Assembly (NCBI GenBank): GCA_003550325.1
Contig: QKWP01000198.1
Coordinates: 22,325-86,324 of the forward strand
Reading direction: 5' to 3'
DNA from: Gigaspora rosea
Taxonomy: Eukaryota; Glomeromycota; Glomeromycetes; Diversisporales; Gigasporaceae
Length of the DNA: 64,000 nucleotides
Shown here: piece after piece, positions 11,017 to 22,958 of the stretch
How positions within the stretch are numbered: the first letter of the stretch is position 1
Layout: each line of letters opens with the position of its first letter
Translations under genes and position numbers: made by a program
Notes under the pieces: generated by a model
What the model was told of the DNA's origin: nothing
Seen by the model: only the letters and a program-made list of their open reading frames with translations
Databases searched by the model: none

Positions 11017-13375
11017 GACAATTTAATAAAATATAATAAAAAAAAAAAAAAGAAAAAAAAAAAGGGATGATCTTTTTTTATAATCTTAGTTAGTACTGAA
11101 GAAAAGAAAGATTTGAGAATTGATTTAAAAGATGGAGATAGATGAAGGTTGAACTTGGGGTGTATCAAGTTTTTATATATTGTACTGTACTTTAATTATT
11201 AATAATGTAAATATTTGATAATCTCCGATAAGCTTTCTGAGATTAGTCAAATTAGTAAAATAAATATTACTGGGTGTAGCATACAAAAATCCTTATAGGT
11301 CGAAACTCAATCTGAAATCTTTTAATTCCTTTCGGTATCGGTAATTTTTTGGAATATAAAAAAACAGGCGTTTTATCGGCACTTTTAATGCTATTTCCAA
11401 TTTTAGAACGAGTTCACGCGGTGGCCCAAAAATTCGGTACGGTTAAATATTGATCAAGCATGCAAAGTAATGTTATCATTCAACCTTTTTTTTATTTTTT
11501 AGCGAAGCAAAGAAGCAAAAGAAATCTTCAAAAATCTAATATTTTTTCATCTTGTTCAGATTATCATTATTCTTTGTAAATAGAAACTTCAAAATTGAGT
11601 CTTCAAAAATGATGAAATATTAGGGCATTTTTCAGATATTGTATATCAACTATTTCTATTTCATCTAATCTAAATTTTTTGATCTACACACAAACCACTA
11701 ATATACTGTATCAGGTGTGTAATACACGTTACAAAATGACCATCGACGAATTAGATATTAATCTATTTCCTAAATTGTCACGTTAAGTGATGTGGCCATT
11801 TACGTTAACTTGCCCATCTCTAACTAAAAGTAGACCAAAATTCTACTGTATATCATAGTGAAATAACATTATTTCGGGACACGAAGTTTGAAGAGAGCTT
11901 TCGGCTAAATTAATTTTCAAACTACATATCCCGAAATAATGTCCCTGGGCGATAATACGGTGAAGTTAATTAAATTTTATTGTATCATTATTATTTCATT
12001 AATATTAGTATGATAACGATAGTCAAATTCATAAAATAATAATAATAATAATAAATTAATAATATAACAGATAATATTTCAATTTGATCGAATAAAAAAT
12101 ATTTAATAATAGTCAACAAACCCAAAATTTTTTTTATTCAAATGGCTTCATTTTCATTCAATTCTACTATTTCGCAATGACCTCTAAAAGTTTAACTAAA
12201 AAGAAGTGAGAGATTATATTCAGCCAAAGATCGTGGACATTATAGTGCAAATATAAATACGGTAAATTGGACACGCTCCAATAATATATTTAAAGTTGTG
12301 GGCTTTTTAAATTTAGGTTATGGCATACAATATAGGTTTAGGTTTTAATTTTAGATTCGATGCCAAAATATTTTCGGTAAGGCCGCAATTAATTTCTATG
12401 TCATGTGTATATTAGCCCATATCGTACAAAAATATATAACAAAAAAAAATATGAAGAATATTGATATTTAAAGGCTAGGTAAATGTACAGTACAGTAAAA
12501 GATATACTGTATACGTATACTTTCAAAAATGGATGAAAAAGTTATACACTGGATGTCACGGAAATGAAATTTCCACTTATAAACATACTGCGATCTTGAT
12601 ATAATGACCAGGATACTGGCTTAAAACCATTTGTAGAAAAAAAATTTCTTTAAATATATTTTAAATTAGTACGTGTGTTAAAAAAAATTTTTTTTACGTA
12701 GTAATAAAAAAAAAATATATATATAAAGCTACCCTTTATTGTAGAACAGGATATCTTTTTAATAAAATTGATTATTTAATAAACTGGTTTAAACAACTCC
12801 AAGTCAGAACTGGATAGTAAAAAATAAATACTAATTTTAGTTACTGAATCACTAAACTTGTTTATATATTTTATAGCAATTTTTTTAATCATCTACATAT
12901 GCAAGACTCTGAAGATCAAGATCAATTCTTTTAAAAGTTATTACAATATCAGATATTAATCAAACCAACTTTTTTTGAACAGCTTCTTCATATAAAGTTT
13001 TTTTTTTTTTTTGGTTACAAGATGAATTCCTGGACATGATATTTTAAACACGTCAAATAATGTGTTATAACAATTATTATATTCAATTAATCATATAATA
13101 ATAAATATATACTGTAATTATAATTATTAATATTCTTGTAAACCAACGCTATGATCCCTTATTTTTACAAAATAAAATAATATCTTCTTTGAACGCAGAT
13201 TGTCAGTCAAAATCGCGAATATCATCCATATATTGCAACCATCGGGATAAAATTCAATAAAATCATTTTAGAATCTTCAATTCTATTTTCGATTAAACAA
13301 TGATTGGAAATTCGTAATATGTGATGCATTAAGCCCTTTTCTTCAAAATTTGTATTTTTATTATATATAGGATTA
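11017..13375. other. Intergenic region upstream of PYC
   Basis: AT-rich, with no exon supported on either strand. It contains a 75-bp hairpin (CATTATTTCGGGA at 11867-11879, inverted at 11929-11941). The PYC promoter should lie in the first few hundred bases above 11016, but I cannot point to defined elements. Confidence 0.5.
11867..11941. repeat. 75-bp inverted-repeat element
   Basis: 13-bp perfect ends CATTATTTCGGGA / TCCCGAAATAATG flank a non-coding core. MITE-like, with no clear target duplication. Confidence 0.6.
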
Positions 13376-14018
13376 TTATTTTGTTGAATGTGATACTGAC
13401 ACAGGTACTGTAAAAGTGTGAAAAAAAAAATTTGGTGGTTAAATTAAACTTTGAATATCAATTTAATCAAGTCTAGTCTACTCTTTATTTGCAATTTACA
13501 CTCACCAACAATAATAATTATAACAATTAATAATGCGATGATGCCAGAGATTAACCATCTTTTCTTTGTAATATCCGTGTACCAAGGTCCTTCATGTTTC
13601 CAAGGTTCTGTAGTTTCTTCAATACTACGCGTCTCAAAATGTTCTAATTCAAAATCCTTTGGGGTTCTATTGGATTCAATATCATGCCCTGATTTCTGTG
13701 CTTCATTTTGTGTTGATTCTGGTTTTACTATTATAAAATTGATTGACGCGTAAACTCTTTACGTTCTAACGAGAACTGAAAAAAATAAAAAATAATAATA
13801 ATAATAATAATAATACCTTCAATATCTCTATTTTCATTATCAACGTCCAAAGTCAAACTTTTTTGTCTCTTTGGAACTTCAATTTGAACTCTCGGAACTT
13901 TCTCTTGAGTTGGCGTAGTTACATCTGTATTATCAGAGATATCTTGTTCTTGAACCTCTGGCGTCTTTTCTGAACTTTTTTCGTTAATGAACTGTGGTTT
14001 TGCTTCGTGGTCAGACAT
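13376..14018 (-). CDS. Probable tail-anchored membrane protein, 151 aa, 3 exons
   Basis: Unrecognised protein. Exons on the minus strand are 13817-14018, 13506-13727 and 13376-13407. They sum to 456 nt in frame with GT-AG introns. The first ~115 residues are acidic and low-complexity (MSDHEAKPQFINEKSSEKTP...), with no recognisable domain. A segment PWYTDITKKRW precedes one very hydrophobic stretch (LISGIIALLIVIIIIVG), and the last exon adds only about ten residues ending VSVSHSTK. A single hydrophobic segment at the C-terminus and no signal peptide suggest a tail-anchored protein facing the cytosol, which is inference. The stop-containing alternative acceptor at 13777 was rejected because it closes the frame at once. 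Confidence 0.6.
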
Positions 14019-14049
14019 ATTTCGTTAAAACTAACGTGAGAAAAGGGCG

Positions 14050-14244
14050 TTAAAAAAAATGTTGACCATAAAACGAATTTATAACATTTGTGAATACGTC
14101 ATCAATACTTTTGCCAGTTAAACCTTGATGCTTATCATTGTACAATGCTAACAATTTTGCTGCATATTGTTGTATGTTCGACTTATCTTCGTTATCTCGT
14201 GATTGGCCATTTGCTACTTTTGAATTTATAATTACCTCATCTTA
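14050..14244 (-). pseudogene. Orphan coding-like terminal exon
   Basis: On the minus strand an open frame without its own ATG encodes DEVIINSKVANGQSRDNEDK followed by a helical-looking segment (NIQQYAAKLLALYNDKHQG) and ends GQHFF-stop at 14050. Composition looks protein-coding, unlike its flanks, and AAG just upstream could be a splice acceptor. I see no upstream exon, so it may be the last exon of a decayed gene. It ends 31 bp before the start of the next minus-strand gene. Family unknown. Confidence 0.3.
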
Positions 14245-16095
14245 TTTATCTTATTTTATCTTATTTATATTGTTTTTATATTGTGTACTATGAGTGTACT
14301 ATGTATCCCATCTACCATCTGATCTTATTATTCAAGTTTACTTTATCGGGTATGGTATTTTTATAGACCTGGTCACAATTTATTAAATTAAGCTTGGGTT
14401 GTTACATTCATCATCTAATGTTTTTCAATTATCCACCAGCCTACAATGATCAGGCTTACAAAAATATTCTTTATTGAATGCGAAACATCTAATGACCTTA
14501 TTATTAAACTATATATATTATTATTATATATCAATATGATAATATATATATATATATATATATATATTTGATAATAAAGTTTCTACTTACTACTGTACTA
14601 AAACAATTATTCGGAGTATATGCTATATTTGTATAAAAACAGGTACGTATTACGAGTAATGAAAGAGAAAACTCTGTAAATCATACTTTTTGAATCAATG
14701 TTTCTTCCCGAAAGAGAGTAACACCGACAAAGTAATTGACATTAACTATATCGATAGTATATCGATATAGTCGGTATTTTGTTCTTTCGGGATGCAGTGT
14801 TGGCATTTGGACATATATGAAACAAATATGGTCATGGACTAATCCAAATAGTTTCCATGTCCATTTGCTTAAATTTTCGGAACACTCCGGAGTGTCACCC
14901 GAGTTTTAGCCGCAATTTTGGAGCTGTAGCTTTTATGCGTTTTATTTTGTACTGGCAAAAAATATGGACAATATTGGCATAGTCCATAAAATGTTCACGT
15001 TCAATGATCCATATTGTCCTGATAACCAAGGGATGATGATTTTCTACGGGTCAATTTCGTCATACGTACTAAAATTCTGCGAATCACATTATAGTATTTC
15101 ATATTTTTTGATATATAGTAAATTAAAAAAAAAATACTGCCGAAACCATAAGTGTAACAAAAAAAAAAAATTTTTTTAAATTCTTCGCAAGAAGAAATTG
15201 TGGTAACCAAATATAATCAAGTGCAATTTCATTTTAATGTAATTTTTTTTAAACACTATATACAGTATAGTGAATTGAACCAAGAAAAAAATTCATCAAT
15301 CGGTTAACCGAACCGAATTTTTCGATGTCAACCGGCTGCAACCGGTTATGGTCACAGGTAGTGCTCGGAATGAAGAGGAAAAAGATTCGCATATATAATA
15401 TATTTAATCTGATATATAGTTAAATATCGGTAATGGTTCGGTTACGGTTGCTATTTTCGTAATTCCTGGAACACCTGATAAAAATTGCCAAAATGATTTG
15501 TTGACCGATTCGATTAAGTTTATTAAGTTTGTGATTTCGGCATAATAGATTCAATAAAATGGCGTAATTTAAGAATATATATTATACGAATACTCTGGTT
15601 AAATACGTATAAAAAAAAGGTTACTTTCAAACCAACTTCTCTGGAAACCCCCCCTTTTTTTTTTAAGGAATATTAAATATGATTATTTATATGATTAGAA
15701 TGGAAAAAGTGGCTTGCAGTGACAGCAAATGAGGAAAGATGTATATATTACCAAGTGTGACTTTGTTACACTGATATACTAATCCCGAACCTGGAGCTTC
15801 GTACTTGGTTCAGGTAAATTAATTATTTATTTGAATTAAGGCCATACAAAATTATAATTTGGTTTTTAATGGATCAATTTGCAAACATTTGAAAAATTAT
15901 TGTTTTTTATATGTTACATTACCGCATATGCGCGAAATAACGCCCAGGATGCAATAAGCTTAATTCGGTCATTAATTTAAATTATGTCTTGAATGTCATT
16001 TCGCGTTTACACGTTTTTAAAAACCGTATCTATAAAATTTCGAAAAAAAGACCGGTGAAACCAAAAAAATTCTTTTTTGCATGACTTATAATTAA
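14245..16095. other. Gene-free AT-rich region
   Basis: Nothing coding is supported. It holds a (TA)n run at 14540-14570 and the palindromic element at 14707-14791. Confidence 0.5.
14707..14791. mobile_element. 85-bp palindromic MITE-like element
   Basis: The left end CCCGAAAGAGAGTAACACCGAC is paired with an inverted right end GTCGGTATTTTGTTCTTTCGGG. The centre TATCGATAGTATATCGATA is itself palindromic. Too short to encode anything. Confidence 0.65.
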
Positions 16096-16234
16096 TACTT
16101 TTAATGATTTTTAATGATATAATTTTAATGATATGATGCTTTTAATGATACTTTTAATGATACTTTTAATGAGATACTTTTAATGATACTTTTAATGATA
16201 CTTTTAATGATACGTTTAATGATACGTTTAATAT
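16096..16234. repeat. 11-bp minisatellite (TTTAATGATAC)n
   Basis: Roughly a dozen imperfect copies of TTTAATGATAC in direct tandem, abutting the left PHD-finger relic. Confidence 0.9.
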
Positions 16235-16242
16235 TAGCAAAC

Positions 16243-16530
16243 TGTCGTGGCATCATGTGTAACTACAGCAGATTCTAATGTACAACCTCATACCGTTTCG
16301 GAGGATGCTTGTGTCCCCCTGACAACAATTTCACTCAAATGATTATATGTTTGATCCTTTCACATTCAAGATTTCCAAGATTTTTGTTAGTGATGGAAAG
16401 CTACCAATGGAAATGCAACGATGCTAAACGTGTGTTGTATGTCGATCTTCCGGTGACGAAGTGATTTGTGATGACTGTGATTGTAGTTGGCACTTTGAAA
16501 GTGACCCAAGTACCAAGCGGTATAGATAGT
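16243..16530 (+). pseudogene. Decayed PHD-finger gene, N-terminal part
   Basis: Translation around 16349-16525 gives FDPFTFKISKIFVSDGKLPM, then RC-stop-TCVVC, SSGDEVICDDCDCSWHFE and SDPST. This is a PHD-finger zinc-ligand pattern with an in-frame TAA and one ligand Cys changed to Ser. About 100 bp upstream (16243-16345) reads VTTADSNVQPHTVSEDA... in another frame, so at least one frameshift is present. The exon seems to end at GCG|GTATAG near 16525. The matching downstream half of a PHD protein lies at 26181-26591. Confidence 0.55.
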
Positions 16531-16968
16531 CATTAATTATTATCATTTTATAGATCTTTTTATTTTAATGCAACTCAATTAATTTAACAATCATTAAAAA
16601 TCATTAATAAATTGGATTTAGGCTTTTGTACTAGTTTTAGTACAGTTTATAAAATAGATTATAATTTTTAAAATATCTAACAGATTTTTGTATATAAAAA
16701 TATAATTTTTTTACTAAAATGCACTTATGGTATTTTACACCTATTTATACATTATTTCAAAAAATTAAATAATTAATTAATATGGGATAACTTAGATAAA
16801 AAGTTCTTTCTATGCTGTTATATTAACATATTTTATAAATTTATTAGAAAACTTTGGGAAACTATTAACTATAGTACAAAACTGAATAGACCAATTAATT
16901 CCTTAGTATTAGTTTTATTAGTAGACTTTTTACCGTTTTAATTTTAAACCAATAATTAATGAATAACA

Positions 16969-17164
16969 AGGGTTCCTTTAATGGTTCCTTTAATGGTTCC
17001 TTCAATAGTTCCTTTAATGGTTCCTTTAATGGTTCCTTTAATGGTTCCTTTGATAGTTCCTTTGATAGTTCCTTTGATAGTTCCTTTGATGGTTCCTTCT
17101 AGGGTTCCTTCGAAGGTTCCTTCTGTAGTTCCTTTAATATTATTAGATTTATAAATGGTTCCTT
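16969..17164 (-). repeat. 12-bp minisatellite reading (K/E)-G-T-(I/L/F) on the minus strand
   Basis: About 15 tandem copies of GGTTCCTTTAAT and variants. On the minus strand the 12-bp unit stays in one stop-free frame encoding Lys/Glu-Gly-Thr-Ile/Leu/Phe repeats, ending LVIH-stop. Gly-Thr codons vary only at third positions (ACC/ACT). The plus-strand frame contains a stop. Confidence 0.75.
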
Positions 17165-17167
17165 TTA

Positions 17168-17392
17168 CTATATATTAAAAAGATATATAAAGCCTGCCTT
17201 TTCTACTAAGGCAGAATAATGAGTCCTGTATCCAATCTTCTTATCTGTTCTATTAAATAAACTAATAAAATATTTGACCCTTTGCTCCCTACAATTTGTA
17301 TACAGTAAAGGCTCTTTTCCTATAAAATTATTTTTGAGTTTTTGTATAATTATTGTGTTAAGATTATTAAATTTTTCCTTAAATTTTTCCAA
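17168..17392 (-). other. Possible degenerate coding segment next to the KGTI repeat
   Basis: A 74-codon minus-strand frame (MEKFKEKFNNLNTIIIQKLK..., then CREQRVKYFISLFNRTDKK) has fairly protein-like composition and lies directly upstream of the (K/E)GT(I/L) repeat in the same orientation, but in a different frame. It may be the N-terminal part of a decayed repeat protein. Family unknown. Confidence 0.25.
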
Positions 17393-18950
17393 GTTTTAAG
17401 TGATTCCTTTGAGAGTTTGTTTATTATTTTCCCATTTATCCTGAGTATTCTTTTGTGTTGTCTTTTGAGTTTTCATTTGAGTTTTCCTATTTATTAAATT
17501 TTTATTTGAGTAGTTTTATATTTTATTTTATCTTTAAATTCTCTTATTATTTTCTGTACGTAATATAGTTATTCTCTGGCCAAAGGTTACTATATTACAA
17601 TGCCCTAAAAACCCTTTCAAACCCTAACTTTAATCTAAATACAACTCTAACAAGAAAAATTTTTGTATTAAAAATTTTGTATACAAAACTTAGAAAATCT
17701 AAAAAATATTATAAAAATATATGATAGATATAAATATTATAAATGTATTTTATAATAATTGTTTCAAAATAGTTCAGTATTATTTATTTTAATATTATTA
17801 AAAAAGTATTTTTAAAATAATTTTTTTAAAGATTTTATAATTTACTAAAATAGCAATATATTAATACCTTTAATTAGCTAATTAAAATATAGAATTAAAT
17901 GTAATGTAAAATTGAAGTGATTATAATTTTTTTTTAAAAAATTGGCTATAATGCAAAAGTTTGTTTATAAAACTATTTCTTGTACTCTAACAAAAAAAAA
18001 TTTCTTACAATATTTTGGGTTAGAAACTTTTTGCTAAAATAAATTACTTTAACTCTAATTTAATTTTTACTCTAATTCTAAACTAACAAATTAATTTATT
18101 GTTTTAATTTTGTATTATACCATATTTTATTATTGCTATAGCAGTACTTTACTAAATTCTTTTTTTTAAATATACAGTTGATACTGTCTAAATGCATACT
18201 GTCTAAATGCATATATTGTTTAATTGCATACTATTTTTATTTTCCAATTTGGTTACAAATTATAAATACATAATTCTCTATTTGCATAATGTATAAAGAA
18301 TTTTTATTTTTGGGCGTTATTTTATGGTGACTCCACGATCGACCAATCAAAATTGGTCATGAGAGCACGTGACCACCAATTTGCGAAGGGCAAATCGGTA
18401 AACATATGACTCACGGGACTGATTTCGATCGGTCAATTGCCACAAAAATATCGCGTAACAAACAAAAAAAGGCGAATTTATCACCGGGAAAACCACCAAA
18501 AATTTTTTTTAAAAAAAAATCAACAAATCATCATTTTAATTTATTTTTATTAAATTGGTATTACTGCATTATGATATCATAAGCTCTATATATCTAGTGC
18601 AAACTTCATACTTTATTTATAAAAAAAAAATGCTAATTAAAAAATACTTTGCCAATGATCATACCACAACGACTTTACGACTAAACAGCGCACACACCCA
18701 TAACAGAGCCTCTAACAATGGCAAAATCGCCACAAGCAACAATTTTCCAACCTGAATAGCTTTTTTAATCGTCCTAACTTGACCAATTTTCCACAAAGAT
18801 GAAACAAAGCCTAAAAAAAAAAAGCAAAATCACCAATATTACGACGCAAGAAAGCACCAAAGCAAAGAAGCAAGAATGCACTGAAGCATAGCCGAAACAC
18901 TGACGCAAGAAAGCACTAAAGCAGAAGCACCAAAGCAAAGACACAAGAAA
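17393..18950. other. AT-rich gene-free region
   Basis: No exon recognised. A GC-richer islet at 18310-18450 (GATCGACCAATCAAAATTGG...) has no coding feature. Confidence 0.45.
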
Positions 18951-19239
18951 TGAGACAACCAAGTCATAATAGCGAAGCCCAGAACCTATTTTCCTATATC
19001 AAACGACAAACACCTAAAGAAAAAGAAAAGTTAGTACGCGTAACAAAAAACAAAACAGTAAAAAAAAAAAGGACTAATATTTATTCAAAAACTGCATTTC
19101 GTGTTTTAGTTTCTGGTTTCAGACGAAGTGAAAAAATACCTAAAAAAAAAGAGAAATTAGTACCAGTGATACAAAACAAAAACAACTATTATAGCAAAAA
19201 AGAAAAAAAAGGCTGGTACTTATCTAAAACAACACAATG

Positions 19240-20110
19240 AAGTCATAAAAGTGAAGCCTAGTACCCATTTCCCTCGATAACAATTGAAAAAGCACCCAAA
19301 AAAGAGAGAAGTTAGTATCTGTATAAAAAAAAAAAACAAACAAAAAAAAACCACTGGTACTTACTCAAAAACCAGCCCAGTTCCATTTCGTATCTCAGCT
19401 TACAAAGAAATACCTAAAGCAATAAAAAATTAGCACAAGTAAAAAAAAAACAAACAACCAAGAAAAAAAAAGGCCGGTACTTATCTAAAGACCAGCCCCC
19501 AGTTCCATTTCGCATCTCAGACCCAAGATTTAAAGAAGTTAAGTCAGTATTCTCGCATAGTGCTACTGCCGTCCTCAAAACCAAGTTGATTTCACGAAAC
19601 CAATTTCAAACGTAAAGATCCAATAAACCTAAAGGAAAAGAAAATTAGTGCAAGTGAAAAGAAAAAATAACAACCAAGAAAAAAAAAGGCCAGTGCTTAT
19701 CTAAAGACCAGCACCAGCCCCCAGTACTATTTCACATCTCAGCTCCAACAAGATTTAAAGAAGGCAGTATTCTCGCATAGTGCCACTGCTAATGCTTTTC
19801 CATCCTCAGAACCAAGTTGATTTCGAAGCCTATTTCAAATATAAAAATCTAAAGTGAAAGAAAATTAGCGCAATTAAAAAGAAAAAAAAACAACCAAGAA
19901 AAAAAAAAGCCTGGTACTTATCTAAAGACCAGCACTAGCTTCTAGTCTCATTTTGAATCTTAACCCCAACAAGATTTAAAGAAGTTAAAGCAGTATTCTT
20001 GCAGCTAACGCTTTTCCGTCCTCAGAACCAAGTTGATTTCGCAAAGCCAATTTCAAATGTAAAGATCTAATAAAAAGAGAGAAGTTAATGACAGTAACTA
20101 AAAAAAAAAA
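19240..20110. repeat. Satellite-like tandem array, ~220-bp units
   Basis: Recurring blocks ACTTATCTAAAGACCAGC... / CCATTTCGCATCTCAG / AAGATTTAAAGAAG / CAGTATTCTCGCATAGTG / AACCAAGTTGATTTCG begin near 19371, 19491, 19709 and 19929. The last three are about 220 bp apart and the first is shortened. A-rich linkers (GAAAAAAAAAC) separate them. A more diverged unit may start near 18950. No stable ORF. Confidence 0.75.
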
Positions 20111-20570
20111 ATTTTACTGTAGTTGATACTTATCTAAAGCAGCAAAGTAATATTAGTATCGCGAAATAAAAAAAAATAAAAAAAATAAAAAATCTAAATT
20201 TACCTGTAGATCTAAATCCAAATTGAATCTGGTCCCTGGAGACAAGCTATTAATATGATCACCAATCTTAAATATGATTGGCCGATCATATGGGTCGCTA
20301 TAGCAACAGGTCGCCATTTATAATTTTCCTTTATTTTTTTATTAATAAAATACAACTTAATTGCATAAAAATATTTTAAAAAAATTAATTTTAAATATGA
20401 ATAACTCTTGATCTAGTGATCTGTTTTATATAATTTAACTACCAAAATAATTAGCTTACTAAGATGATTCTAATGAGCCCAAAATGGTTAAAATCCAATT
20501 ACATAATCATGAGATTGTTAATAACTTATATTACTTTATATTAAAACTTTGAATATATTTATTACGGTTT

Positions 20571-21511
20571 TACTAAATTACACCACTGGTGCTCAACACC
20601 ACAATGATTTTCACCAATCAAATTTTTTAAATGCAGTGTAACGTAAAGATCAGGCGTAATATAAAATTTTTGTTGTTTTGCTTTTTTTTAAAAAAATACC
20701 TTCTAACTCAAAATTTTATCTATGAAATCATCTTTTTTTTTTAAAAAAAAACCCCCTTGTGAAATTTTACTATATACTATGCCTCACCCTAAGGGGAGTG
20801 CAGTAAATCACGTAATTAGGGTTTACATAGGTCCTGACCCCCCCTAGTGATAGAACTATTGACCAATCAAATTTAAAAAAACTCAAAAACATCTTTGACC
20901 TAAAATAAGCTACCCCACAATCGACAAAAGTCGCTACATAGTAAAGTCTAAATTTTACTAAGCAAATCGAAAAAAATCGATTAAGTAAACTTATTTAGCA
21001 GATCAACATACACTTACCACAAAATTTCATAAGTATCTGAGAATTTTTTATTAATTGACTTTAGATTTTTACATTTGATGAAAAAATTAAAATTTTTTAA
21101 AAAAATTTATTCGACGAACGTAAAAGTTAAAAGTTAAATAATAAAAAGTTTTTCAATACTTATGAAAATTTTGTGATAAGTGTATTTTGAATAAGTTTAC
21201 TTAATCGAGTTTTTTCGATTTTCTTAGTAAAATTTAGACTTTACTATGTAGCAACTATCTGCGATTAACTAAAAATCGATTTTCTTCAATATGATTGGCT
21301 ATTTATACTATATATATATATATAGGACGTGATATTTGGGGACCCCCCACCCCCTAAAAAATTACGTGATTTTCTGCACTCCCCTAACCCTAACTATTGC
21401 TCTACTTAACATTTATCAACTTTAACTTTTGTTTATTTTTTTTGTTTATTTTTTTGATATTGATCTTCATATTATACTGCATACTAGTGTTTAACACCAC
21501 CAGTTTAATTT
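20571..21511. mobile_element. MITE with TACTAAATYRCACCACTGGTG ends, copy 1, interrupted
   Basis: The left end near 20571 (ACACCACTGGTGCTCAACACCA) and degenerate right end near 21511 (AACACCACCAG) match the uninterrupted 350-bp copy at 42450-42799 in reverse orientation. The matching interior includes GATCTTCA, the TTTAACTTTTGTTTATTTTT stretch and the long A/T runs. The copy is split at ACCCTAA by a 592-bp element. Confidence 0.8.
20793..21384. mobile_element. 592-bp element with GGGGAGTGCAG ends and 9-bp target duplication
   Basis: The inverted ends GGGGAGTGCAGTAAATCACG and CGTGATTTTCTGCACTCCCC are nearly perfect. It is flanked by TCACCCTAA (20784-20792) and TAACCCTAA (21385-21393), which is a 9-bp duplication with one mismatch. 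The uninterrupted sister copy at 42450-42799 shows the site once, confirming a clean insertion. A 9-bp duplication fits Mutator-like elements, but there is no transposase. The interior contains sequence related to the MITE family at 3308-3601. Confidence 0.8.
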
Positions 21512-22020
21512 ATAATTATTGTATTTATTAAATATAAAGTACACAAATCATTAATAATCTTGTGATTCTGTAATTGAATTTTTCATCTCATTAAGCTAAT
21601 CATTTTGATAGTTTTGAACATCTAATTTTTTTACTATTTGTAGAAGAAAAAAATAAAAAACTAGCCTTATACACTGTTACAGTACCGGAAGCCTTCTTTA
21701 ATTCCGATAGAGTAACAATCACACGGCTCCTGAGATCCCTTACTTTGGGCATGAAGCGGTGTGCAAGAGGGAAGTATAGTTTCTTTTATGTCTGTAAGAA
21801 ACTACACATTTCTCTGAGGCAGTTTGGTATAAAACAACAAGAGATAATACACAGTTTATTAATTGAACAAGAGGGCTATTCCAAGGTGTCTGTTCCTTAG
21901 AAATCCCAAGAGTTTATTAATAATAAGAGAGGAGGATAAATAATATAAAGGTAAAGATAAAATACAATGTCTGGATCTGTCTAAAACTAAGGGAAATAAG
22001 GTGGGTTTATATATCTATTG

Positions 22021-22160
22021 AGCTAAGCGTCGCTAAGCGTCGTTAAGCGTCGCTAAGCGTCATTAAGCGTCACTAAGCGTCGTTAAGCGTCGCTAAGTGT
22101 TATTAAGCGTCGCTAAGCGTCGTTAAGCGTCGCTAAGCATCATTGAGTGTCATTGCACAT
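22021..22160. repeat. 10-bp minisatellite (GCTAAGCGTC)n
   Basis: About thirteen direct copies of GCTAAGCGTC/GTTAAGCGTC, decaying at the right end (CATTGAGTGT). Confidence 0.95.
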
Positions 22161-22302
22161 CAATTTCGCATATCACTATTACTAAATACAGTTATTACAA
22201 AATTTCCTTATTAAGTTCTAATTTTCAAACTAATTTCTACCAAAATTAAAACCTATTCTATAACAACACTAATTTTCGCACACCCTATAGTTAGCTATTA
22301 TT

Positions 22303-22958
22303 ATTTTTTTTTTGAAATTTCCCCTAGGTTTACCCCTAGAGGTCGCGTTTGGCGCTCTTTATTTTAAGGTCATTGGTCATAGGGACCCAACGGGCCCTCT
22401 ACATTTTTATTACATATCCTATTTCTATTTTTAATTTTGTCTTACAAAGTCTATTCTAATCTACTCCCCCTTCATCCGGTTTTCCTGGCTGAGTCCAGCC
22501 GGACCATCATTCAGTGCGGCCCACCCGAAGGCTTCATTAGATCAACTTTAAGGAGTTAGTTTACTCCGCCGATATGCTTAGTAGGTCCATTTTTTGTCTA
22601 CCCCAGATACTCCCTTCTGAGTTTGGATCAGGTTAGGTTTTCTTCGTAGGACTTTTCCTAGTTAGGTGTTACAGTACGCTTGTTTGTCTTTTCCTTTTAT
22701 AGTGAATGGTCCTTATGTTTACAACGTTTCTTGTCAGATTTTTTCCTTTTCTGGATGCTGCATGACCTTGTAGTTATGTCACACAACTCATTGTCGCTAT
22801 AGTACCATGTCCGGAAACAGGAGATGATCGATACCTCATCATAGATCTTTAATATTTGTGGTCCTAACACGGTTTTTGTCGTCTACTAGACTCGAACCGG
22901 CGACCTTGCGAATACGACCCCAGAGTGCTAACCACTGCGCTATCCAACCCAGGGTCAT
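22303..22958 (-). mobile_element. Complete tRNA-derived SINE with poly-A and 13-bp target duplication
   Basis: On the minus strand the element begins at about 22958 with a tRNA-like head: GGTTGGATAGCGCAGTGGTTAGCA (A-box region), and GGTTCGAGTC (B-box) at about 22890-22899. A roughly 550-bp body follows, and it ends in an A-run (22304-22312) before the flank. The flanks GTTAGCTATTATT at 22290-22302 and 22959-22971 are identical, as expected for LINE-assisted retroposition. It is non-coding. The head is too degenerate (weak anticodon and acceptor pairing) to be a working tRNA gene. Its body does not resemble the SINE at the window ends, so it is a different family. Confidence 0.8.

Noticed and set aside
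13738..13790. Earlier splice acceptor (CAG at 13777) for the second exon of the small membrane protein gene
   Set aside because: It leads to a stop after five codons, whereas the acceptor at 13728 keeps the frame through the membrane segment.
22021..22160. CRISPR-like array
   Set aside because: Direct 10-bp repeats without spacers, so a minisatellite. The 11-bp, 12-bp and ~220-bp arrays likewise have no unique spacers of constant length.
22880..22958. Functional tRNA gene on the minus strand
   Set aside because: A and B box motifs are present but the anticodon and acceptor stems do not pair well, and it is the head of a SINE with poly-A and target duplication.
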